Below, piece after piece: positions 11,676 to 24,066 of a stretch of DNA of 64,000 bases. Both the position numbers and the translations under genes were made by a program. A model generated the notes under the pieces. That model made no database searches. It was not told the DNA's origin and was given only the letters and a program-made list of their open reading frames with translations. How positions within the stretch are numbered: position 1 is the first letter of the stretch; every line of letters starts with the position of its first letter. This DNA comes from Cryptomeria japonica (taxonomy: Eukaryota; Streptophyta; Pinopsida; Cupressales; Cupressaceae): contig NC_081405.1 in NCBI RefSeq assembly GCF_030272615.1, forward strand, positions 574,211,252 to 574,275,251. The letters run 5' to 3'.

Positions 11676-12760
11676 GTTTTCTTATTTAATTGCTTATTTT
11701 TAATATTATAATAAGATGTTTAGTTTTTAATTGAAATTGTATGTTAAAAATATTTTTTTCCTAATTGCATTATCTTGATAACTAATTCAAAATAATAACA
11801 AATAATAATATTAAATTAGTTTCTCTATTTTTAATTATTTTCCAAATAAAATAAAGTAATGAAAAATAAAATAAGAGGTTGAAAAAGAAATTATGCCAAA
11901 CAAAGAATTAAGAAAGAAAAATTTATAAATAAGGAGATGCAAGAAGTTCAGCAACATCAATAGAACTATTTTAAGGAAAATGTAAATTATATTGAAATGA
12001 AATAAAAAAGAAATGACAATATCTAATCTTAAGTTAAACTACTTAAAAGAAATAATAAAATTAATATTAATGATTCTTTTACTCGACTATTTATTTTCAA
12101 TTTTATAATAATAATTTTTATTTGTTTTAATTTTAATTTTCTGTATTAAAATAATTATTTTATTGATTGTATCATTTTGATCCGGAAGATACAGAGATTA
12201 GAACGCCTACCTACCATTAAAGTTTCAGAGAATTATATTAATGAAACTGAATTATATTAACGAAATAACTTTATTCATTGATTACATTATCTTGCAATTT
12301 TAAACTATAATAAGTTGAATCATTTTATTATTTATATTATTTTCTTGACTATGTTTAAAGTAAAATAGAATAAAGAAAAAATTAAATAAAAATAATAAAT
12401 AAAATAAGATATTAAAAATAAAATCATGTTAAAGAATGAATTAGCAAAGAAATTCTTATGAATAAGAGGAAGATGCAAAAAATTCATAGCATTAAATAGG
12501 AAGAGAAAAAGAATGGCATTGAAAAAATTATCTTAATATTTAAAATTATTATATTTGTTTAAAAATAGAATAAAAATTAAATAAAGACAAATTTAAAGTA
12601 TCAAGATTTAAGATTAAGTTAAATTATTTTAAGAAATGTTGAATTAAATAATAATGATATTTTTTAACTTAATTATTTATCTTTAGTTTAATAATAATAT
12701 TTTTATTTATTTTGATTTTAATTTTTATCAATAATAAATTTATTTCTTTTGTTATTGTAT
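11676..12760. repeat. Tandem ~520-bp AT-rich units
   Basis: Two long units in direct orientation, about 11680-12180 and 12190-12760, share ordered landmarks: TTGCATTATCTTG/TTACATTATCTTG (11766, 12283), a GAGATGCAAGAAGTTCA-like block (11933, 12467), TTAAGTTAAA (12031, 12612) and the TTTTATTTGTTTTAATTTTAATT-like end. A third unit was split by LINE1 (left part 6240-6530), and a single related unit lies at 47800-48140. Non-coding apart from the RING fragment at 12195-12245. Confidence 0.55.
12195..12245 (+). pseudogene. Fragment of a RING-finger gene (linker only)
   Basis: About 50 bp reads ERLPTIKVSENYINET, closely matching the segment just before the RING domain in the copies at 25.9 kb (EDLPSIKISGDHLNEN) and 60.1 kb (QVLPTIQISENHLNEI). 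No zinc ligands follow; the sequence becomes AT-rich repeat. It shows that the RING-gene family once extended left of 25 kb. Confidence 0.6.
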
Positions 12761-13851
12761 TGACTATTCATATTATGTGATTATTAAATTTGACTTTTTT
12801 CATGTATATGCTCTCATTATGCTAGCAGGTCTATTATAGTTAAAGATTGATGAAAAACATTTTTTTTTATTCATACAAAAAGAATTAATAGATTTTATTT
12901 TTGTTATTAATCTTATAAAAGTATTTTTTTTTTGTAAATAGTAAAATAAAAATTCTATTACATTTTATGAAAAAATGTTTTAAGAACAAAAATAAAATTG
13001 AAAAAAATAGATTCTATTTTTTTATTAATTTTTTCAAAAGCAATGTTTTTAAAAAAAATAGAAAAATAGAAATTCTATTGTATTTTATGAAGACAATGTT
13101 TTTTATTTGAAAAATAAAAATAGAAAATATATTGATTTAAAATAAACCTCACCCTAAACCTAATGTTGATTTTAATTTTCAAGACAAAAATCAAAAAACA
13201 TTTTTTTATATTTTCAAATAGAAAAACTATTTAAACTAAGTAGACCATGACAATATCATATTAACCTAAATCAAAAGAGTTTGACCAAAGGAAGAAGGAG
13301 GTGTTAACAATCTAAATAAACTCATCATGTTATGAATAGAATCTTAGAAAAATGAATTTGATATGAGTTAAGTTAGCATTTAATATAAGGAATCTAAGCT
13401 AGCATTTAATATAAAGAATCTAAGAATTTTCTATTTTTCTAGACAAACTTCATATGAAACATTTTATTTGATCTTAATTCTCATGATAATTTGAACATTT
13501 TTTCACAAAAAATTTTGAACTATTTTGATCACTTTATAAAGAATATACGAAATAGCTATGCATATAGTCATAGCCTCAATCACTTTATTCCTAATTTCAC
13601 CTAAGACCCCCCAAAAAAAAGAATATGTAAGATTTCCCTTGAGCACTCCCTAAAGCTCTCACACAGACTGCAATAGGGCCTACTATATTGATAAACCTTA
13701 CCCTTCATTTACTATTTCCATGTATTTATGCTTATTAATTTTTCTTTCTTTGACCTTTTTCTTTTTTTCAAATGTTCATCCGTACGATGGGTCACTTTGT
13801 TTAATTATAATGAAATTTATAACTTTTAAATTAAATTATAATTTATTTAAA
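12761..13851. other. AT-rich intergenic stretch
   Basis: No coding region. Between about 12890 and 13140 a degenerate A/T repeat recurs roughly every 100 bp (AATTCTATT followed by ATTTTATGAA and an A/T run). Nothing else stands out. Confidence 0.4.
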
Positions 13852-14374
13852 TTTTTTTTTTTCTTTAATAGATAAATAACTGCATAGGGGTAGCACCCAT
13901 TTCTATTATCTAAAACATTACAACCTGGTTCAACAAAGGAGGCGGTAGGGGGGAAGAACCAGGGGAAGAAAACCCCCTACCATAGCTCCAAAATTCCAGC
14001 TAAATACAAAATTGCTGGAGAGAAATACTATAAACAGAGCCAGGCCAGTGGCCTTCAACATCCAATAGTCCTTAGCCTAACCTAATCTGTTAACATATAT
14101 TATTTATAACATGATTACAAACACCGGTAGCTTGCAGGCCTAACGCCATTCCTCACTAACAGTCTAAAAAGATCTAATAAGTTTTATAACAGAGTAAAAC
14201 TTGGCAACTATAGTTCCCTGTTGCCTCATAAACTTGGGAACAATAGTTCCCTGGAGCCGTGAATGAAGCACCTCCAGTAGTCGTTTGTCTGTTACTTCGC
14301 CAAGAAATGCCATTTGTCGAGAGGTAGCTTCTAGCAGAATTGCCATATCCATTGTTTACGAGAGCAGAGTTTTA

Positions 14375-14586
14375 ATGTAGACCAAACCTCAGACGATGCG
14401 ATCATAATTACACATGCCCATCATAATTTTGGTAACTTGTGAGCTGTCATAAGTACTTATTGCCTACCACCGCCTATCTTATGTAGATCAAACCTTAGAT
14501 GATGTGATCATAATTACACATGCCCATCATAATTTTGGTAACTTGTGAGCTGTCATAAGTACTTATTGCCTACCACTGCCTATCAT
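14375..14586. repeat. Tandem duplication, 106-bp unit x2
   Basis: ATGTAGACCAAACCTCAGA at 14375 recurs as ATGTAGATCAAACCTTAGA at 14481. The rest of the 106-bp unit matches closely through CTTATTGCCTACCACNGCC. It sits inside the LINE2 3' region and is probably a local duplication. Confidence 0.85.
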
Positions 14587-14689
14587 CATCATCTCACGGC
14601 TTTATGCTATATGATCAGAAATCTAAAAACAAACTTTTTGATTATGCCTTTGGCATGAGCCCGACTTCAATTTCCCAGCGTAACAGCAA

Positions 14690-16480
14690 ATTTGGACAAC
14701 CTATCTACCTCTGAATTGCCTTCCCTGTATACATGGCTTATTCGAAAATCATCTAGCCTTTCTAGCAGGGCTAGTATCGGCTGTAACCATTGGTTAAGGT
14801 GCCAGCTAGGGGTTTGTTTATTTCAGATGGCATTGATGACATTCAGAGAGTCACCTTCTAAATGTATATTGCGCCATCCTAAATCTGCACCCAATTGTAG
14901 ACTTCGATATGTAGCACGAAATTCGGCTTCATTGTTAGTCGCTACTCCAATATTTTCTACAATTTCCTTGAGGCATTTCCCTTTAGAATCCCTAACAATG
15001 CAACCAATACCACTTGGACCTGGATTACCTGCAGAGGCTCCATCAAAATTGATTTTATACCATCCTTGCTCACGGGGCTCCCATTTGATGTTTAACCTTG
15101 GATTTATCACTACATCTTGGCTTCCTTTACCGAATAGGGGTGGGATAATTAGATTTGGAAATGAGAGTTTCATCTTCAAATCCCATTCAGTATACAAGTT
15201 CTTCTTCAAATTTTTGTGTTTGGTTGTTTCATTCATTTGCTCAATAAGACTTTTTTCAATTTTCTCGCTCAGAACTGTGAAAGTCATTTCTTTATTTTGA
15301 AAGATTTTCCGATTTCGCTCTTTCCATGTTTCCCAAATTAACAGTGATGGGAGAATATTAAATAAGTCCCCAAATAGGGCTTTGCATCTAGGTTTTGGCC
15401 ATAATTGAAACCATTCATCAATACCTTGTTGGAATGGGCAAGGTAATTTTAATTTTTCTGTAAAGTGCCTCCAGCATTTCCTAGTATAATCGCAATGTAA
15501 TAGGAGATGGTCTACATTCTCCTCATCTTGGAAACATAGAACACATCGACTAGGCGCCTGAAAGCCAATTTGTCTAATTTTGTCACATGTTAAGATTTTC
15601 CTTTGGAAGGCCATCCAAGCAAAGGTACCCGCCTTGGGAATGAGATTTTTATTCCGAAAGAGGTTAATCAGCCAATCCTTTTTATCAATGGCTGCATCTT
15701 TTAACTTATAACCAAGACAGACCTTATACTTCCCATCCGACGAACCGCACCATCTAATAATATCCTCCTCAGGGGATGGGCAAATAGATCGATCCATTAG
15801 AATTTTATGGAAGAGTTCTTTTTTATCTTGTTCAAGATTCAGAGGATCCATCGATTTCCAGTTCCATTTATCAACACCATTTTCTTTCATTATATATCCA
15901 TAATCAGATACCTTGTGGCCCCATATGTTGCTGGTCTCTCTCATGATTGACTGTAGCACTAGGTTTTGATCTAGAATTTCTTTGCCACCCCATGAGTCAT
16001 GCTAGAAAGAGGCACTTTTCTCATTCCTGATTTCCCATGATACATAGTCCCCTATGATCCTTTTGCATTCAAGTATAAAATTCCAGATAACCCATGACTG
16101 TGAGAATTCGTTTTGGTTCCAATGAGTCTAGATATTTCTTTTTAAGGATTCTCACCCACTTTTGTTTGCCACCTTTGCAGATTTCCCAAACTAACTTTGC
16201 TCCCATAGCTAAATTCATGATAGACAATTATCGAATGCCAGCACCCCCAGTAGATTTAGGCTGTGTGATCTTTTTCAAGGCTACCAATGGAATTTTGTCT
16301 TTTTCCCCTATTCTATTCCATAGAAACTTACGCATGATTCATATTAGCTCTTCTTCCACTATCTCTAGTAATTTTAGGCATGCCATTGAGAAGATAGGGA
16401 GAGCCGAGAGTACCAACTTAATCATTGTAAACCTAACCGCAGAGGATAACCATTTCCCTTTCCACAACTCTAGTTTGGAT
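14690..16480 (-). pseudogene. LINE2 ORF2 C-terminal part: RT thumb region, zinc motif, RNase H
   Basis: A long open piece at 15959-14823 (378 codons) contains the linker after RT, the zinc-binding motif CVLCFQDEENVDHLLLHC, and a plant-LINE RNase H: INFDGASAGNPGPSG, NNEAEF and EGDSLNV. A last frame-shifted piece down to about 14690 carries REGNSEVDRLS. All four expected acidic residues of RNase H (D, E, D, D) are visible, unlike LINE1. Upstream, 16480-15960 has degraded RT C-terminal sequence with several stops and shifts. RNase H would remove RNA from the RNA-DNA hybrid; here it is a relic. Confidence 0.85.
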
Positions 16481-16490
16481 TTGCATTTAT

Positions 16491-17100
16491 ATACTTATGT
16501 TATAAAAAAATTTAATAAATTTTAAATTAAATTGAATGTTGTTGATATTAATATTTATTTTTTTAATCAAAAGAAATTAATATAAAATAAAGATATATTA
16601 TTTTTATAAGAAATTAATTATAAGTTTCATTTTTTAAAATAATAAAATAGATCAAATATCATATTTGTTCATTATTGCACGTAAAAAATATTTTTGTTAT
16701 ATTGTAATTAATATTAAATTATTAATATATTCTGATATTGTAATCAATATTAAATTATTATTAAAATATTATTATTTTTTTATATTATGATATCTTTATC
16801 TCTAATAATTATGAAGTTAATTGTTAGGATTATGAAGATAGACATAATAGATTAATAGTTAAACTCAACGTGCAAAAATTGATTAATAGTTAAGTTACTG
16901 GTAAAGGAGATGAGAAAATAATTTAACATAATATAAATTATTAAATATATTGTTTAAATACTATTATATTTTCATAATTTTATATCTCTATTAGTAATGT
17001 TATATTTTAATGTGTTTGCATTTTATTTAATATAGTGATAATAAATTTACCTTTCATTTAATGTCTAATTATTAGATATTAACTATGCGTATATTATTGT
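16491..17100. repeat. AT-rich segment shared with 45340-45500
   Basis: ATATAAAATAAAGATATATTATTTTTATAA at about 16570-16600 and TTAATTGTTAGGATTATGAAG at about 16817 through GATTAATAGTTAA match 45342-45480 in the same order. It is part of the duplicated framework that also carries the RING-gene copies. No coding region. Confidence 0.55.
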
Positions 17101-19194
17101 ATTATAATATTGCAATCAATATTATATTATTATTAAGTTTTTACTATATTTTTATATTTTAATATCTTTGATAAATATATATAAATAATCATGAGAGAGA
17201 TCATAATGAAGACTTTATTTAATTCTCTCACTAATTGTCTTAGACATTAAATGATTAGCTATAGGAAAAATTAGCCTATTAAAATTGTTTTAATGAAATA
17301 AAAACATAATTAGCAAGAAAATTGGGTAAAACATCTTCAAAATTAATGCATTGATATGTATGTACATACACATACTATATTGACTTTCATTCGAGAGGAT
17401 CTTGTTTTATGCACTATTATAATTTGCATACACAATTGATGTGTTGGTATGTGACTAAAGTTGTTTTTTCACTCTTGTAATACATCCAAGTTGATCTCAA
17501 TCTTCAATGGAGTCTAAAGACACTTTCATTGGCAGAACTATGAGAGGCATGTATTCTTCTAACATATATATTGTGTTAGTGATTTTTCTTGCTAACTTCA
17601 GTCCTAAGGAGATACACAATACCAGACTATGGGATTGGTAGTCTAGGACATGAAATCAACACTATCTATAGATTGAATATATGAAAAAATAACTAAACAA
17701 GCCTATGAAAACCTTATACTCTTCGAGCTCCACAAGACTCAAGACGGTGTTCCTATTGCGGGTCTCAAAATGATACACTTATATAAACTAGCCACCAGAC
17801 CTATTTTAAACAAAGGAGATATTTCTCAGATGTATAATAATGGGTGTTTGACATGTCACAATTACTTGAGCATAATCTCATTTTGCTCCTTAAAAAATAA
17901 TGAGAACAAAGGCTAAACTAATCTTACTCCTACAACATAAAGGAAAGCAGAAATGAAATGATTTTAAATAGATTTGGAACCAACTAAACTAGAACTTGTA
18001 AAGTATTGACCAGTGCCAAAGAGAAGGCAACAGAGTCACATAAAAGATCACCTATGTTGTTACATTCAAGAATGTCTTGAAAGTATTTTGAATGTTATTA
18101 ACTTGTAATAACAAGACTACTAAAACAATATTCAAACATTCATACTTAATGATCCACCCGAGAACATACAGAATCTTGTTGCATCCATGAAAGAATTTAC
18201 TCCATTCATTGAATAGAAGGCAATCAGAAAACACAACTCAGAGAAGCAAATGTGCTTGAAGAATGACAATAATACTTGATTATTTCATTAAAAAAATATG
18301 CACTCTCAACTTGAGACAAACATTTGATAAGATAATGATATTAAGAACATTTAAAGCCACAACAGCATCACAACTAAGATAAAATTTTAGATATCTGCAC
18401 CTAACTAAGAGATACCTTAAAACATATCCTTTAGAATACTATCTGCCTTAGCAGAAAATAAGGGTTGGAACCCTTCAAGATGAAAAGAAAATAACAAAAA
18501 TAGACAAAAGAGAAAACCTACAGAAAACCCTAGAAGGCATCACCAAAATGACACATGTCTTATCTCTATTGTCTTCAAATCTGAATCTGCACTTTCTCCT
18601 CGAAAACTAGAAAAAACTTGCAACAATCACTTGTCACATTCACCCTTGCTCATTGATCAAAATTTTCCATATCTGTCATTTGCACTCTTGTTGGAGACTT
18701 TGAGTTGAAAATCTGAAAATTACCACTTTCAGGCACTTATCAACTCACTTTTTCTTATTTGCCAATGCATGCTATTTGTAGCATTGTTGGACAATTTGTC
18801 AAAAAAAAAAAAAAAATCCCTCTGGAGAGCAGTCAATTCACTCTTTGTTCCTTTGCCAGAGTTTTTATTTTTAGTCTCTGTCCATTTTTGACTGAAAAAG
18901 TCATCTTTCCCTTTGATTTTGAAAAATAAAAAATACCGTTGACCTTTTGCTACACATCTCCTCTTGGACCCAAAAGTAGCAAAAATATCCCTGTTGGCAG
19001 AAAATGACACATCACTATTCTTTGTTGCAGTTTTCTTACCCTGACAAAAATGGAAAATTTTCTCTCTGACTGAGAGGATCTAACATTTTGCTGTCTAACT
19101 TTCCACTCAGAAAGTATGCCATTTCTAACAAAAATCCATCCTTTGCACTACCTTGTTTTTGTTCAAAAGGAAGAATGGCCTTCTCAAGAAAAAC
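17101..19194. other. Unassigned intergenic DNA, left flank of element C
   Basis: Moderately AT-rich, with stops in all frames and no family match that I recognise. An A16-like run lies near 18801. The sequence ends at the 5-bp target site AAAAC (19190-19194) of element C and continues right of the element at 24067. Confidence 0.4.
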
Positions 19195-19654
19195 TGTGAG
19201 ATTTTGCCAAGATCAAGAGCTCAATGAAAAGTACAAAATAGAGAGAAAAAATATAGGACAATCATAAATTGTATTCTCATCAATAGATAAATGATTAATT
19301 GTTCAATAGTTCTTACATACAATGAATATGAGCCTTCTTATATAGGCAAGGTTATATGGATATGTGAGCACACAAACATGACATGTGGCTCAATAAGAAA
19401 CAAGAGTAGGTATGAAATATGTATGGTAGGTAGGAGAAATAATTAAATATTCCACATGAGGTGGATCACCCACCAAAGGTGGAATGTAACAACAAGATCA
19501 GACCACAAAAAGTGGAAATTCTCCTACACACATTATCCCAATGTGGCACAAACACCCAAGTGTCTCATACCCAAACTACTATGAAATGCATTATCCTAAG
19601 TAAACTTAAGTAAGGTGTAATAATATCCACCATGAATAATTAATTAAACGAACA
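19195..19654 (-). repeat. 3' LTR of element C
   Basis: 460 bp, starting TGTGAGATTTTGCC and ending AAACGAACA in plus orientation. Next to it on the inner side CCCCCTCTAAG (19655-19665) is the complement of the polypurine tract. Compared with the 5' LTR it retains about 100 bp more. Confidence 0.92.
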
Positions 19655-19702
19655 CCCCCTCTAAGTGAAACTTAGGGGAATGCAGTTAACTCTACAATGC
19701 AA

Positions 19703-21050
19703 CTAAGAAATGCAAGATGGGTCCCGACTATGAGGCCATATTAGGTACCCATGTACAAATGCAAATGCAATCTCCCATAAAGTGGGGAAAGAAAGAAAAA
19801 CAACATGGGAAAAAACTCCCCCCAAAAGAGAGATGAAAACTATATAAGAGAACTCTCATAAAAGTGTATGAGAAACAGAACCCCATGTGAGGAAAAAGTC
19901 CCCTCCATATGAGAGAAGAAGAGAAGCTAGGTAGCCCCCCCTCAATGTAGAATCTGCACCAATGGTAGAAGCTCGAGAATGAATGAAGAAACTGCTCCAT
20001 GAACATCGAAGAACATTCCTCCCCTTAGGAAGAAATGAAACTAAAGGTGTATCCATAAAGTCTCCCCAATCATGAAGGGAAGATGTAGGAAAAAAACTCA
20101 TGATGAATGAAGTCTCTGAAAACTGCTCAATTTTCTCCATGTCAAGGATGAAAGATATCCCCTCCAAAGGTGATGAACTGCTCCACACTACTGGAAAAGG
20201 CACTCCAAGATCTAATGGAGATGAATGTAGAACAAGTCCCAAAGACTCACATGTCTCCTCTTAGAATAAAGAGGCCTCCTCCAACTATTGTACATAAGAA
20301 TCCACAAGAGGGTCAGAGTGTTCCCTCGCAATGATCAAAGAAGGATCATCTTCATCAAAGAGAAGATGAATATCATCAATTATGTCTCCCAAATCTACAA
20401 TGTAGGACTCCACAAACAAACCTTCAATGTCTATCAAGTACTCATCCCATCAAACTGAAGCTAGAAGACAAGATATATCTTGCTGCACTGGATCACAAGA
20501 AGGAAAAACTACCGCACGATCTGCATCATCAGGTACAATAGGTGATGTGATATCAATAGGAGGAGATGTAAAGCAAGTCTCAAGAATGGGGTCACATGTG
20601 AGAATCCCCAAGTTCAAGTACCCAAAGTTGTCCACAAAATTTGAATCATCATATGTAGAATCATCATGTGAAGAATCATCATATGTAAAATCATCCTCAT
20701 CAACAAAATTTGAAAAGAAGTATAATCGAGATGCATGATCAACCACCCCAGTCGCAATGATAGCTCTAGTCTTCAAGTCTCTAATGAAAACTAACTCAGG
20801 TGTGAACTCCACAATTCTCTTTGTTGCCCCATGTGTGATTTGATAGATGGAAAGGAGATTGTTTGTCAAATGGGGTACACACAACACATCATTGAAGGAG
20901 TTATCCTCAATGGCAATAATTCCTTTCCCATTCACATTCACATAATATGATTGCCCATGAAAATTTGCATCATGGTGCAAGGCTCAAATGAAGAGAACAT
21001 AGACTATGAAGATGCCATATGATGAGAAGCCCCTGAATCTAGAGTTCATC
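19703..21050 (-). pseudogene. Element C protease plus unrecognised downstream ORF ('X')
   Basis: The protease active site DSGAS is at 21026-21040, followed by the pre-integrase-like block (VLCVPHLTNNLLSIYQITHG) at 20980-20750. An acidic repeat follows (DDFTYDDSSHDDSTYDDSN, about 20700-20640). From 20980 to the TAG at 19703-19705 one frame is readable for 425 codons with four internal stops (TGA 20450-20452, TAG 20285-20287, TAA 20261-20263, TGA 19856-19858). The last ~250 codons hold no integrase, RT or RNase H motif: first acidic (DIIDDIHLLFDEDDPSL), then Ser/Phe-rich and hydrophobic. The strand is pyrimidine-rich, which lowers stop density, so a non-coding origin is possible. Confidence 0.55.
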
Positions 21051-21264
21051 TCCCTGAATCATGACTTGTAGTAGCACAAAGAGCTTGTCCTTTTCTTTTC
21101 TAGAAAGAGCGAGTCTTCCTACTTGTTGAAGACATGAATGCTTACCCTCTCCCTTTTGAATGTGAGGAAGTGGAAGTTGATGAATCCTCCTTCCTATAGG
21201 CATTAGGCAAATCAATGTTATTCCTTTTGAGGATATGTGTGAGCTCATCAATTTTCTTACAATG

Positions 21265-22100
21265 ACAATGATGCTCCTCATGGCCAACCCTTTTACAATA
21301 GGCACAAGTAGGTCTCTCCTTCTTTGGTGAATTGTCCTTCTAGGAAGAGGATGAATCTCCTTGTTGTGGAGAAGGTTGTCCTTTGTCCTTAGGCTTTGAT
21401 TGCCATTTCTTTTTGTTTGATTTGTCCTTTCCTTGATTTAATTTGTTCCCTTGATTTGCCACTAGTGCTTGAGACTTACAAGTCTTAAGAATGCCCATGC
21501 TTATCAACTTAGTATGTTCCATCATCAACATTTTGATGAAAGCATCAAATGTAGGCATTGTTTAGCTTGAAACCATTGTCATCCTATGGGTTTGGAAACT
21601 AGAAACAAAATGTTGCATATTCTTGTGGAAGTTTTCCCATCAAATTGAAGATCAATTGACTATCCTTCTTATCAATGCCACAATCTTTTAGTTGTGTCCT
21701 CAACTCTTTTGCCTTAGTGACATAATCTTGTATAGTATCAAAGTTCTTGGGATCTAAATGGTGAGATCACTATCAATCTAATATCCCCTAATCTCATCAA
21801 CTTGACCATACAAGTCTTGAAACTTTTGCCAAGCATTCTCAACTAGGGTACATTTCTTAATATGAAAGATGAGATCATTTGATACATACTTTCTTAAGGT
21901 ACCAAATGCATTGATATTTTTAGTGAGCCAATCCAAGTGAGCAACATGATTAGCCTTAGGATCAATAGGAGCAACAATAGTTCCATCAATGTAATGAGTT
22001 AGTCCTTTTTCCATAAGTTTACTCCATGCATCAATTTTCTAAGTAGCATAATTATGAGGAGTTAAGAGAGGAAACTTAGGAGAACCAATAGAATAAAAAT
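21265..22100 (-). pseudogene. Element C gag (decayed)
   Basis: Copia Gag. The N-terminal block SPKFPLLTPHNYAT reads on the minus strand from about 22080; TAG replaces the expected Trp before KIDAW (the copy in A reads Trp). It continues MEKGLTHYIDGTIVAP and DLIFHIKKCTLVENAW to 21778, then breaks. The C-terminal part at 21558-21340 (MPTFDAFIKMLM, VANQGN) ends in TAG and then continues in sense to an intact CCHC knuckle, C-x2-C-x4-H-x4-C, at 21265-21306. The expected start codon is not obvious; the position aligned to A's ATG reads ATT GGT. Confidence 0.82.
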
Positions 22101-23693
22101 GGAAAGAACAAAAGAGCACAAAATCACAAGAGACACCCCCCAAAATTCAATCAATCAAAGTAACCACCCCAAATGATGATTTTGGCACTTTATATGTAGT
22201 ACGTGTACAATAGGCCACTTACAAACAATGGAAAAGTGCATTTCTGATTTTGTTTTACAACTGCCCCAATAGGCTAAGAACTACAATGCAAAAGACCAGA
22301 AAGATAGATCTATGAAATACAAATACAAAATTGGCCAAAAAAGACCATATGCTGAAAGTAAAATTTCTACTCAAAATCATTGCAAAATGATAGCATATTA
22401 TGGATGTAGGCAAAAAATTATGCACTTTAAAAAAAAACAACAACTGAAAAGGAGTCTGTATGAGCCCAAACAAAGTCCCGGAAGTTGTAGAAACGAGGAT
22501 TGGACAGGTACAGTCACCAAAAAATGAGATTTCTAAAATATCGGTCTATCAAAATCCAAAAATAAGGTCACCCATTTAAAAAGTAAATTCACCAAAAAAA
22601 GAGCAAAAATGGGCAAGATATGGCCATTTGAAGTTGAACTGCAAAATCAAAAAGTTCAATGGGAGGGGCCTACAAGATTTTGAAAAAATGATGATGTCAA
22701 CAATCTGTGAGGTTAAATTTGATAGCCATATGGTCGTCACCATAACTTCACCTCCTTTTGTGACTGGGCATCTGTACCATACAAACTGCTAACGTGGCAG
22801 AACCTGATTGACTGAAATTGTTGATATGTCCATACAGATGATGATGTGGCAGCTACGGTCAAATGTTGTATCTCCCACATGGTGATGACATAGCTGCTCA
22901 AGTGGTGGTAAAGTCAAAACTCATGTGGGCTACCGACGGTAGTCGTAGGTAGGTGACAAGAGCACGACTTGAAAGGAACTGTGGAATCAGCAGGAGAAAC
23001 CAAGGTTGTTGGTGGGATGTCCAAGGTCGCTGGAATCCAGAGCAACGGCTAGTAGTGAATTGCCGATGGGAGCAGCGACCGGCGGTGGGGGCAAATGAAG
23101 TGGTGGCTATCGGAAGTACTGCCGACAATGTAGTACTGTGCATGCTGACAGGATGACGAAGGCCTGTAACAGAGGCCGGTCTTGGAAGATCTCAGTGGTT
23201 GGAGGAGCCGCCAGTGGAAGCGAGTGCCGAACGGATGAAGGGTGCTGTCGGGAGGGAGACTGGAGGTACAAAAACCTGTAGACTCTACAAATTACATAGG
23301 TACAATACGATGGCAGGTGGCGGGCTATAACCCCCTTCCCCCCCATAAAATATAATATTTTTTATTTTATTTTTTTGAGAAAAACTTTTAAAAAAATGCA
23401 AAATAAATTATGATTATTGAATAAATTATTCATAGAAAAAAATGATTTTTTTTTTGGCAAAAAATCATACCGTACCATACCGCCCAACTTGGGAAATTTC
23501 TTTCCTCCAAGCCTGAAATCAACTATTCACTAAATAAAGGCAAATTTATAGTCAAACTTCATAGAAACGATCACCCGGATGCGATGGTGAGGTCTGATTT
23601 GGTCTAGCACGCCTCCAAAAGATGGTGCTCCTTAGATCTACCTCTTGATGTCACAATAAAATCTCTTCAAGACAAATCAATGACACTCTAATG
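22101..23693 (-). other. 5' leader of element C
   Basis: Counterpart of the element A leader: GGCCACTT...GGAAAAGTG (22211-22236), TTTTACAACTGCCCCAA and GGATTGGACAGGTA (22497-22510) all occur in A in the same order. The part at about 22690-23340 is G+C-richer than its surroundings. ORFs read here (for example 22953-23156) are not conserved in A. Confidence 0.65.
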
Positions 23694-23705
23694 GCTCTGA
23701 TACCA
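23694..23705 (-). other. Primer-binding site of element C
   Basis: GCTCTGATACCA, complement of TGGTATCAGAGC (initiator tRNA-Met), directly abutting the 5' LTR. Confidence 0.93.
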
Positions 23706-24061
23706 TGTGAGATTTTGCCAAGATCAAGAGCTCAATGAAAAGTACAAAATAGATTGAAAAAATATAGGACAAGAATAGACTGTATTCTCATCAATAGATA
23801 AATGATCAATTATTCAATAGTTGTTACATACAATGAATATGAGCCTACTTATATACACAAGGCTATATGGATATGTGAGCACACAAACATGACATGTGGC
23901 TCAATAAGAAACAAATATGGAACGTGGAATGTAACAACAAGATAAGACGACAAAAGGTGGAAATTCTCCTACACACTATCCCAATGTGACATGAAATGTA
24001 TTATCCTAAGTAAACTTAAGTAAGGTGTAATAATATCCTACATGAGTAATTAATTCGAACA
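23706..24061 (-). repeat. 5' LTR of element C (internally deleted)
   Basis: 356 bp with the same TG/CA ends as the 3' LTR. About 100 bp between AATAAGAAACAA and GTGGAATGTAACAAC, present in the 3' LTR, is missing. The two LTRs are otherwise close, with scattered substitutions. Confidence 0.92.
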
Positions 24062-24066
24062 AAAAC

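Larger units (their letters stand above)
13852..16490 (-). mobile_element. LINE2: 5'-truncated L1-type element with RNase H
   Basis: Minus-strand LINE. The 3' end is marked by the oligo-T at 13852-13862 (its poly-A tail) next to a UTR resembling that of LINE1 (GGGTGCTACCCC against GGGCGCTATCCCC). Coding similarity stops near 16480 and AT-rich DNA begins, so the 5' part (ORF1, endonuclease and RT core) is missing, as is usual for truncated reverse transcription. The target-site duplication is unclear because both flanks are simple AT sequence. Confidence 0.85.
19195..24061 (-). mobile_element. Element C: complete, pol-less Ty1/copia-family element
   Basis: LTRs at 19195-19654 (3') and 23706-24061 (5'), PBS at 23694-23705, a purine-rich tract beside the 3' LTR, and a perfect 5-bp target-site duplication AAAAC at 19190-19194 and 24062-24066. 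Inside: a leader, gag, the protease active site, then about 0.8 kb of unrecognised reading frame. No integrase, RT or RNase H motif is visible anywhere in it, so the copy could only have moved with enzymes supplied in trans. LTR, leader and gag are related to element A, a possible autonomous relative. Confidence 0.92.

Noticed and set aside
16094-16525. 143-codon plus-strand ORF.
   Set aside because: Antisense of degraded LINE2 RT sequence.
20427-20738. Ser-rich ORF on the plus strand (ESSYVKSSSS).
   Set aside because: Antisense of the acidic repeat that continues the element C protease frame.
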